This document shows, piece by piece, positions 52,903 through 63,100 of a stretch of DNA of 64,000 bases. The stretch's first letter is position 1; the number at the start of each line of letters is the position of its first letter. The notes below the pieces were generated by a model, which was not told the DNA's origin, ran no database searches, and saw only the letters and a list, made by a program, of their open reading frames with translations. The DNA is from Zhengitettix transpicula (taxonomy: Eukaryota > Arthropoda > Insecta > Orthoptera > Tetrigidae), in contig JAYJMR010000056.1 of NCBI GenBank assembly GCA_037074705.1, positions 62,001 through 126,000 on the forward strand. Reading direction: 5' to 3'. The translations under genes and the position numbers were made by a program.

Positions 52903-54001
52903 AATAAGACTTTGTTATTTGAAGATTCTTGGTTGGTGAAATTCCAAACTTGTCGTCGAAACGTCGAAATATTACGATATATTAATTAATATTAATGGAT
53001 TAAGATTTTAGAAGTGCAGGTTTGAGTAATTTTTATAAAGAACGAGTCATTTATTATGAAATAAGACTTTGTTATTTGAAGATTCTTGGTTGGTGAAATT
53101 CCAAACTTGTCGTCGAAACGTCGAAATATTACGATATATTAATTAATATTAATAGATTAAGATTTTAGAAGTGCTGGTTTGAGTAATTTTTATAAAGAAC
53201 GAGTCATTTATTATGAAATAAGACTTTGTTATTTGAAGATTCTTGGTTGGTGAAATTCCAAACTTGTCGTCGAAACGTCGAAATATTACGATATATTAAT
53301 TAATATTAATGGATTAAGATTTTAGAAGTGCAGGATTGAGTAATTTTTATAAAGAACGAGTCATTTATTATGAAATAAGACTTTGTTATTTGAAGATTCT
53401 TGGTTGGTGAAATTCCAAACTTGTCGTCGAAACGTCGAAATATTACGATATATTAATTAATATTAATGGATTAAGATTTTAGAAGTGCAGGTTTGAGTAA
53501 TTTTTATAAAGAACGAGTCATTTATTATGAAATAAGACTTTGTTATTTGAAGATTCTTGGTTGGTGAAATTCCAAACTTGTCGTCGAAACGTCGAAATAT
53601 TACGATATATTAATTAATATTAATGGATTAAGATTTTAGAAGTGCAGGTTTGAGTAATTTTTATAAAGAACGAGTCATTTATTATAAAATAAGACTTTGT
53701 TATTTGAAGATTCTTGGTTGGTGAAATTCCAAACTTGTGGTCGAAACGTCGAAATATTACGATATATAAATTAAAATTAATGGACTAAGATTTTAGAAGT
53801 GCAGGTTTGAGTAATTTTTATAAAGAACGAGTCATTTATTATGAAATAAGACTTTGTTATTTGAAGATTCTTGGTTGGTGAAATTCCAAACTTGTCGTCG
53901 AAACGTCGAAATATTGGGATATATTATTTAATATTAATAGATTAAGATTTTAGAAGTGCTGGTTTGAGTAATTTTTATAAAGAACGAGTCATTTATTATG
54001 A
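52589..54001 (+). repeat. 9-monomer tandem duplication, left copy
   Basis: Monomers 336-344: GTTACTTG/AAATAAT; GTCGTTGAAAC/GCT; plain GCA; AGATTA/GCT; AGGATTGAG; GCA; GCA with ATTATAAAATAAG end; ATATAAATTAAAATT with GGACTAAG; and GGG with ATTATTTAAT. The next nine follow the same order at 1,413 bp (GGACTAAG at 53,782 and 55,195). It overlaps the right copy of the four-monomer duplication, so the amplifications are nested. Confidence 0.88.
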
Positions 54002-55414
54002 AATAAGACTTTGTTATTTCAAGATTCTTGGTTGGTGAAATTCCAAACTTGTCGTCGAAACGTCGAAATATTACGATATATTAAATAATATTAATGGATT
54101 AAGATTTTAGAAGTGCAGGTTTGAGTAATTTTTATAAAGAACGAGTCATTTATTATGAAATAAGACTTTGTTATTTGAAGATTCTTGGTTGGTGAAATTC
54201 CAAACTTGTCGTTGAAACGTCGAAATATTACGATATATTAATTAATATTAATGGATTAAGATTTTAGAAGTGCTGGTTTGAGTAATTTTTATAAAGAACG
54301 AGTCATTTATTATGAAATAAGACTTTGTTATTTGAAGATTCTTGGTTGGTGAAATTCCAAACTTGTCGTCGAAACGTCGAAATATTACGATATATTAATT
54401 AATATTAATGGATTAAGATTTTAGAAGTGCAGGTTTGAGTAATTTTTATAAAGAACGAGTCATTTATTATGAAATAAGACTTTGTTATTTGAAGATTCTT
54501 GGTTGGTGAAATTCCAAACTTGTCGTCGAAACGTCGAAATATTACGATATATTAATTAATATTAATAGATTAAGATTTTAGAAGTGCTGGTTTGAGTAAT
54601 TTTTATAAAGAACGAGTCATTTATTATGAAATAAGACTTTGTTATTTGAAGATTCTTGGTTGGTGAAATTCCAAACTTGTCGTCGAAACGTCGAAATATT
54701 ACGATATATTAATTAATATTAATGGATTAAGATTTTAGAAGTGCAGGATTGAGTAATTTTTATAAAGAACGAGTCATTTATTATGAAATAAGACTTTGTT
54801 ATTTGAAGATTCTTGGTTGGTGAAATTCCAAACTTGTCGTCGAAACGTCGAAATATTACGATATATTAATTAATATTAATGGATTAAGATTTTAGAAGTG
54901 CAGGTTTGAGTAATTTTTATAAAGAACGAGTCATTTATTATGAAATAAGACTTTGTTATTTGAAGATTCTTGGTTGGTGAAATTCCAAACTTGTCGTCGA
55001 AACGTCGAAATATTACGATATATTAATTAATATTAATGGATTAAGATTTTAGAAGTGCAGGTTTGAGTAATTTTTATAAAGAACGAGTCATTTATTATAA
55101 AATAAGACTTTGTTATTTGAAGATTCTTGGTTGGTGAAATTCCAAACTTGTCGTCGAAACGTCGAAATATTACGATATATAAATTAAAATTAATGGACTA
55201 AGATTTTAGAAGTGCAGGTTTGAGTAATTTTTATAAAGAACGAGTCATTTATTATGAAATAAGACTTTGTTATTTGAAGATTCTTGGTTGGTGAAATTCC
55301 AAACTTGTCGTCGAAACGTCGAAATATTGGGAGATATTATTTAATATTAATAGATTAAGATTTTAGAAGTGCTGGTTTGAGTAATTTTTATAAAGAACGA
55401 GTCATTTATTATGA
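54002..55414 (+). repeat. 9-monomer tandem duplication, right copy
   Basis: Monomers 345-353 repeat 336-344 exactly in register. Differences: the first unit has the common GTTATTT followed by a private CAAGATTC (near 54,020) in place of GTTACTTG, the GGACTAAG unit has the common GTCGTCG in place of GTGGTCG, and the last has GGGAGATATTATTT (near 55,329). Confidence 0.88.
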
Positions 55415-58400
55415 AATAAGACTTTGTTATTTGAAGATTCTTGGTTGGTGAAATTCCAAACTTGTCGTCGAAACGTCGAAATATTACGATATATTAATTA
55501 ATATTAATGAATTAAGATTTTAGAAGTTCTGGTTTGAGTAATTTTTATAAAGAACGAGTTATTTATTATGAAATAAGACTTTGTTATTTGAAGATTCTTG
55601 GTTGGTGAAATTCCAAACTTGTCGTCGAAACGTCGAAATATTGGGATATATTATTTAATATTAATAGATTAAGATTTTAGAAGTGCTGGTTTGAGTAATT
55701 TTTATAAAGAACGAGTCATTTATTATGAAATAAGACTTTGTTATTTGAAAATTCTTGGTTGGTGAAATTCCAAACTTGTCGTCGAAACGTCGAAATATTA
55801 CGATATATTAATTAATATTAATGGATTAAGATTTTAGAAGTGCAGGTTTGAGTAATTTTTATAAAGAACGAGTCATTTATTATGAAATAAGACTTTGTTA
55901 TTTGAAGATTCTTGGTTGGTGAAATTCCAAACTTGTCGTCGAAACGTCGAAATATTACGATATATTAATTAATATTAATGGATTAAGATTTTAGAAGTGC
56001 TGGTTTGAGTAATTTTTATAAAGAACGAGTCATTTATTATGAAATAAGACTTTGTTATTTGAAGATTCTTGGTTGGTGAAATTCCAAACTTGTCGTCGAA
56101 ACGTCGAAATATTACGATATATTAATTAATATTAATGGATTAAGATTTTAGAAGTGCTGGTTTGAGTAATTTTTATAAAGAACGAGTCATTTATTATGAA
56201 ATAAGACTTTGTTATTTGAAGATCCTTGGTTGGTAAAATTCCAAACTTGTCGTCGAAACGTCGAAATATTACGATATATTAATTAATATTAATGGATTAA
56301 GATTTTAGAAGTGCAGGTTTGAGTAATTTTTATAAAGAACGAGTCATTTATTATGAAATAAGACTTTGTTATTTGAAGATTCTTGGTTGGTGAAATTCCA
56401 AACTTGTCGTCTAAACGTCGTAATATTACGATGTATTAATTAATATTAATAGATTAAGATTTTAGAAGTGCCGGTTTGACTAATTTTTAAAAAGAACGAG
56501 TCATTTATTATGAAATAAGACTTTGTTATTTGAAGATTCTTGGTTGGTGAAATTCCAAACTTGTCGTCGAAACGTCGAAATATTTTGATATATTAGTTAA
56601 TATTAATAGATTAAGATTTTAGAAGTGCTGGTTTGAGTAATTTTTATAAAGAACGAGTCATTTATTATGAAATAAGACTTTGTTATTTGAAGATTCTTGG
56701 TTGGTGAAATTCCAAACTTGTCGTCGAAACGTCGAAATATTATGATATATTAATTAATATTAATAGATTAAGTTTTTAGAAGTGCAGGTTTGAGTAATTT
56801 TTATAAAGAACGAATCATTTATTATGAAATAAGACTTTGTTATTTGAAGATTCTTGGTTGGTGAAATTCCAAACTTGTCGTCGAAACGTCGAAATATTAT
56901 GATATATTAATTAGTATTAATAGATTAAGATTTTAGAAGTGCTGGTTTGAGTAATTTTTATAAAGAACGAGTCATTTATTATGAAATAAGACTTTGTTAT
57001 TTGAAGATTCTTGGTTGGTGAAATTCCAAACTTGTCGTCGAAACGTCGAAATATTGGGATATATTAATTAATATTAATAGATTAAGATTTTAAAAGTGCA
57101 GGTTTGACTAATTTTTATAAAGAACGAGTCATTTATTATGAAAAAAGACTTTGTTATTTGAAGATTCTTGGTTGGTGAAATTCCAAACTTGTCGTCGAAA
57201 CGTCGAAATATTACGATATATTAATTAATATTAATGGATTATGATTTTAGAAGTGCAGGTTTGAGTAATTTTTATAAAGAACGAGTCATTTATTATGAAA
57301 TAAGACTTTGTTATTTGAAGATTCTTGGTTGGTGAAATTCCAAACTTGTCGTCGAAACGTCGAAATATTACGATATATTAATTAATATTAATGGATTAAG
57401 ATTTTAGAAGTGCTGGTTTGAGTAATTTTTATAAAGAACGAGTCATTTATTATGAAATAAGACTTTGTTATTTGAAGATTCTTGGTTGGTGAAATTACAA
57501 ACTTGTCGTCGAAACGTCGAAATATTACGATATATTAATTAATATTAATGGATTAAGATTTTAGAAGTGCAGGTTTGAGTAATTTTTATAAAGAACGAGT
57601 CATTTATTATGAAATAAGACATTGTTATTTGAAGATTCTTGGTTAGTGAAATTCCAAACCTGTCGTCGAAACGTCGAAATATTACGATATATTAATTAAT
57701 ATTAATGGATTAAGATTTTAGAAGTGCTGGTTTGAGTAATTTTTATAAAGAACGAGTCATTTATTATGAAATAAGACTTTGTTATTTGAAGATTCTTGGT
57801 AGGTGTAATTCCAAACTTGTCGTCGAAACGTCGAAATATTACGATATATTAATTAATATTAATAGATTAAGATTTTAGAAGTGCTGGTTTGAGTAATTTT
57901 TATAAAGAACGAGTCATTTATTATGAAATAAGACTTTGTTATTTGAAGATTCTTGGTTGGTGAAATTCCAAACTTGTCGTCGAAACGTCGAAATATTACG
58001 ATATATTAATTAATATTAATGGATGAAGATTTTAGAAGTGCTGGTTTGAGTAATTTTTATAAAGAACGAATCATTTATTATGAAATAAGACTTTGTTATT
58101 TGAAGATTCTTGGTTGTTGAAATTCCAAACTTGTCGTCGAAACGTTGAAATATTACGATATATTAAATAATATTAATGGATTAAGATTTTAGAAGTGCAG
58201 GTTTGAGTAATTTTTATAAAGAACGAGTCATTTATTATGAAATAAGACTTTGTTATTTGAAGATTCTTGGTTGGTGAAATTCCATATTTGTCGTCGAAAC
58301 GTCGAAATATTACGATATATTAATTAATATTAATGGATTAAGATTTTAGAAGTGCAGGTTTGAGTAATTTTTATAAAGAACGAGTCATTTATTATGAAAT

Positions 58401-58554
58401 AAGACTTTGTTATTTGAAGATTCTTGGTTGGTGAAATTCCAAACTTATCATCGAAACGTCGAAATATTACGATATATTAATTAATATTAATAGATTAAGA
58501 TTTTAGAAGTGCAGGTTTGACTAATTTTTAAAAAGAACGAGTCATTTATTATGA
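55415..58554 (+). repeat. Right flank I: monomers 354-373, diverged
   Basis: Twenty monomers rich in private changes: AGAAGTTCTGG and CGAGTTATTT (55,523-55,565), GATCCTTGGTTGGTAAAATT (56,221), GTCTAAACGTCGTAAT with GATGTATT and GCCGG (56,409-56,475), AAATTACAAAC (57,493), AAACCTGTCG (57,656), GGTAGGTGTAATTCC (57,799), CCATATTTG (58,282) and CTTATCATCG (58,445). Monomers 360-364 follow the class order of units 38-42 (5.8-6.6 kb): GAC/TTTTTAAAAAG, GCT, ATG/GAATC, ATG/ATTAGT/GCT, GGG/GAC. GTAAAATTCC and GTCTAAACG forms otherwise typical of module C appear here in neighbouring units, which suggests an older relationship. Spacing is exact throughout. Confidence 0.7.
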
Positions 58555-59339
58555 AATAAGACTTTGTTATTTGAAGATTCTTGGTTGGTGAAATTCCAAA
58601 CTTGTCGTCGAAACGTCGAAATATTACGATATATTAATTAATATTAATGGATGAAGATTTTAGAAGTGCTGGTTTGAGTAATTTTTATAAAGAACGAATC
58701 ATTTATTATGAAATAAGACTTTGTTATTTGAAGATTCTTGGTTGGTGAAATTCCAAACTTGTCGTCGAAACGTCGAAATATTACGATATATTAATTAATA
58801 TTAATGGATGAAGATTTTAGAAGTGCAGGTTTGAGTAATTTTTATAAAGAACGAATCATTTATTATGAAATAAGACTTTGTTATTTGAAGATTCTTGGTT
58901 GGTGAAATTCCAAACTTGTCGTCGAAACGTCGAAATATTACGAAATATTTATTAATATTAATGGATTAAGATTTTAGAAGTGCTGGTTTGAGTAATTTTT
59001 ATAAAGGACGAGTCATTTATTATGAAATAAGACTTGGTTATTTGAAGATTCTTGGTTGGTGAAATTCCAAACTTGTCGTCGAAACGTCGAAATATTGGGA
59101 TATATTAATTAATATTAATAGATAAAGATTTTAAAAGTGCAGGTTTGACTAATTTACATAAAGAACGAGTCATTTATTATGAAATAGGACTTTGTTATTT
59201 GAAGATTCTTGGTTGGTGAAATTCCAAACTTGTCTTCGAAACGTCGAAATATTACGATATATTAATTAATATTAATGGATTAAGATTTTAGAAGTGCAGG
59301 TTTGAGTAATTTTTATAAAGAACGAGTCATTTATTATGA
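58555..59339 (+). repeat. 5-monomer tandem duplication, left copy
   Basis: Monomers 374-378: GGATGA/GCT/GAATC; GGATGA/GCA/GAATC; ACGAAATATTTATT with AAAGGACGAG (near 59,003); ACTTGGTTATTTG with GGG/GATAAAG/GAC and TTTACATAAAG (59,032-59,163); and ATAGGAC with GTCTTCGAAAC (59,185-59,240). All these rare changes recur 785 bp (5 x 157) later. By eye the two copies appear identical base for base, so this is the youngest duplication in the window. Confidence 0.92.
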
Positions 59340-60124
59340 AATAAGACTTTGTTATTTGAAGATTCTTGGTTGGTGAAATTCCAAACTTGTCGTCGAAACG
59401 TCGAAATATTACGATATATTAATTAATATTAATGGATGAAGATTTTAGAAGTGCTGGTTTGAGTAATTTTTATAAAGAACGAATCATTTATTATGAAATA
59501 AGACTTTGTTATTTGAAGATTCTTGGTTGGTGAAATTCCAAACTTGTCGTCGAAACGTCGAAATATTACGATATATTAATTAATATTAATGGATGAAGAT
59601 TTTAGAAGTGCAGGTTTGAGTAATTTTTATAAAGAACGAATCATTTATTATGAAATAAGACTTTGTTATTTGAAGATTCTTGGTTGGTGAAATTCCAAAC
59701 TTGTCGTCGAAACGTCGAAATATTACGAAATATTTATTAATATTAATGGATTAAGATTTTAGAAGTGCTGGTTTGAGTAATTTTTATAAAGGACGAGTCA
59801 TTTATTATGAAATAAGACTTGGTTATTTGAAGATTCTTGGTTGGTGAAATTCCAAACTTGTCGTCGAAACGTCGAAATATTGGGATATATTAATTAATAT
59901 TAATAGATAAAGATTTTAAAAGTGCAGGTTTGACTAATTTACATAAAGAACGAGTCATTTATTATGAAATAGGACTTTGTTATTTGAAGATTCTTGGTTG
60001 GTGAAATTCCAAACTTGTCTTCGAAACGTCGAAATATTACGATATATTAATTAATATTAATGGATTAAGATTTTAGAAGTGCAGGTTTGAGTAATTTTTA
60101 TAAAGAACGAGTCATTTATTATGA
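59340..60124 (+). repeat. 5-monomer tandem duplication, right copy
   Basis: Monomers 379-383 repeat the preceding five, with AAAGGACGAG near 59,788, ACTTGGTT near 59,817, TTTACATAAAG near 59,938, ATAGGAC near 59,970 and GTCTTCGAAAC near 60,018. No difference from the left copy was found by eye. Confidence 0.92.
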
Positions 60125-63100
60125 AATAAGACTTTGTTATTTGAAGATTCTTGGTTGGTGAAATTCCAAACTTGTCGTCGAAACGTCGAAATATTACGAT
60201 ATATTAATTAATATTAATGGATTAAGATTTTAGAAGTGCAGGATTGAGTAATTTTTATAAAGAACGAGTCATTTATTATGAAATAAGACTTTGTTATTTG
60301 AAGATTCTTGGTTGGTGAAATTCCAAACTTGTCTTTGAAACGTCGAAATATTGGGATATATTAATTAATATTAATAGATTAAGATTTTAGAAGTGCAGGT
60401 TTGAGTAATTTTTATAAAGAACGAGTCATTTATTATGAAATAAAACTTTGTTATTTGAAGATTCTTGGTTGGTGAAATTCCAAACTTGTCGTCGAAACGT
60501 CGATATATTACGATATATTAATTAATATTAATAGATTAAGATTTTAGAAGTGCAGGTTTGAGTAATTTTTATAAAGAACGAGTCATTTAATATGAAATAA
60601 GACTTTGTTATTTGAAGATTCTTCGTTGGTGAAATTCCAAACTTGTCGTCGAAACGTCGAAATATTACGATATATTAATTAATATTAATGGATTAAGATT
60701 TTAGAAGTGCTGGTTTGAGTAATTTTTATAAAGAACGAGTCATTTATTATGAAATAAGACTTTGTTATTTGAAGATTCTTGGTTGGTGAAATTCCAAACT
60801 TGTCGTCGAAACGTCGAAATATTACGATATATTAATTAATATTAATGGATTAAGATTTTAGAAGTGCTGGTTTGAGTAATTTTTATAAAGAACGAGTAAT
60901 TTATTATGAAATAAGACTTTGTTATTTGAAGATTCTTGGTTGGTGAAATTCCAAACTTGTCGTCGAAACGTCGAAATATTACGATATATTAATTAATATT
61001 AATGGATTAAGATTTTAGAAGTGCAGGTTTGAGTAATTTTTACAAAGAACAAGTCATTTATTATGAAATAAGACTTTGTTATTTGAAGATTCTTGGTTGG
61101 TGAAATTCCAAACTTGTCGTCGAAACGTCGAAATATTACGATATATTAATTAATATTAATGGATTAAGATTTTAGAAGTGCTGGTTTGAGTAATTTTTAT
61201 AAAGAACGAGTCATTTATTATGAAATAAGACTTTGTTATTTGAAGATTCTTGGTTGGTGAAATTCCAAACTTGTCGTCGAAACGTCGAAATATTACGATA
61301 TATTAATTGATATTAATGGATTAAGATTTTAGAAGTGCAGGTTTGAGTAATTTTTATAAAGAACGAGTCATTTATTATGAAATAAAACTTTATTTGAAGA
61401 TTCTTGGTTGGTGAAATTCCAAACTTGTCGTCGAAACGTCGAAATATTACGATATATTAATTAATATTAATGGATTAAGATTTTAGAAGTGCAGGTTTGA
61501 GTAATTTTTATAAAGAACGAGTCATTTATTATGAAATAAGACTTTGTTATTTGAAGATTCTTGGTTGGTGAAATTCCAAACTTGTCGTCGAAACGTCGAA
61601 ATATTACGATATATTAATTAATATTAATGGATTAAGATTTTAGAAGTGCAGGTTTGAGTAATTTTTATAAAGAACGAGTCATTTATTATGAAATAAGACT
61701 TTGTTATTTGAAGATTCTTGGTTGGTGAAATTCCAAACTTGTCGTCGAAACGTCGAAATATTACGATATATTAATTAATATTAATGGATTAAGATTTTAG
61801 AAGTGCAGGTTTGAGTAATTTTTATAAAGAACGAGTCATTTATTATGAAATAAGACTTTGTTATTTGAAGATTCTTGGTTGGTGAAATTCCAAACTTGTC
61901 GTCGAAACGTCGAAATATTACGATATATTAATTAATATTAATGGAATAAGATTTTAGAAGTGCAGGTTTGAGTAATTTTTATAAAGAACGAGTCATTTAT
62001 TATGAAATAAGACTTTGTTATTTGAAGATTCTTGGTTGGTGAAATTCCGAACTTGTCGTCGAAACGTCGAAATATTGGGATATATTAATTATTATTAATA
62101 GATTAAGATTTTAGAAGTGCAGGTTTGAGTAATTTTTATAAAGAACGAGTCATTTATTATGAAATAAGACTTTGTTATTTGAAGATTCTTGGTTGGTGAA
62201 ATTCCAAACTTGTCGTCGAAACGTCGAAATATTACGATATATTAATTAATATTAATGGATTAAGATTTTAGAAGTGCAGGTTTGAGTAATTTTTATAAAG
62301 AACGAGTCATTTATTATGAAATAAGACTTTGTTATTTGAAGATTCTTGGTTGGTGACAAACTTGTCGTCGAAACGTCGAAATATTACGATATATTAATTA
62401 ATATTAATGGATTAAGATTTTAGAAGTGCAGGTTTGAGTAATTTTTATAAAGAACGAGTCATTTATTATGAAATAAGACTTTGTTATTTGAAGATTCTTG
62501 GTTGGTGAAATTCCAAACTTGTCGTCGAAACGTCGAAATATTACGATATATTAATTAATATTAATAGATTAAGATTTTAGAAGTGCAGGTTTGAGTAATT
62601 TTTATAAAGAACGAGTCATTTATTATGAAATAAGACTTTGTTATTTGAGGATTCTTGGTTGGTGAAATTCCAAACTTGTCGTCGAAACGTCGAAATATTA
62701 CGATATATTAATTAATATTAATAGATTAAGATTTTAGAAGTGCAGGTTTGACTAATTTTTAAAAAGAACGAGTCATTTATTATGAAATAAGACTTTGTTA
62801 TTTGAAGATTCTTGGTTGGTGAAATTCCAAACTTGTCGTCGAAACGTCGAAATATTACGATATATTAATTAATATTAATAGATTAAGATTTTAGAAGTGC
62901 AGGTTTGACTAATTTTTAAAAAGAACGAGTCATTTATTATGAAATAAGACTTTGTTATTTGAAGATTCTTGGTTTGTGAAATTCCAAACTTGTCGTCGAA
63001 ACGTCGAAATAATACGATATATTAATTAATATTAATGGATTAAGATTTTAGAAGTGCTGGTTTGAGTAATTTTTATAAAGAACGAGTCATTTATTATGAA

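Larger units (their letters stand above)
50862..54001 (+). repeat. Module D, copy 2 (20 monomers)
   Basis: Monomers 325-344 match D copy 1 with an internal four-monomer duplication. Markers: GGAATAAAATTTT (51,113), ATAAATATTAATTGATTA with TATAATGAACG (51,571-51,630), AGAATTTAG (51,905 and 52,532), GTTACTTG (51,972 and 52,600), GTCGTTGAAAC (52,168 and 52,796), AGGATTGAG (53,333), GGACTAAG (53,782) and GGG/ATTATTTAAT (53,920). The offset to D copy 1 is 50 monomers on the left and 54 on the right of the four-unit duplication. The last ATATAAATTAAAATT unit has GTGGTCG where copy 1 has GTCGTTG. Confidence 0.86.
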
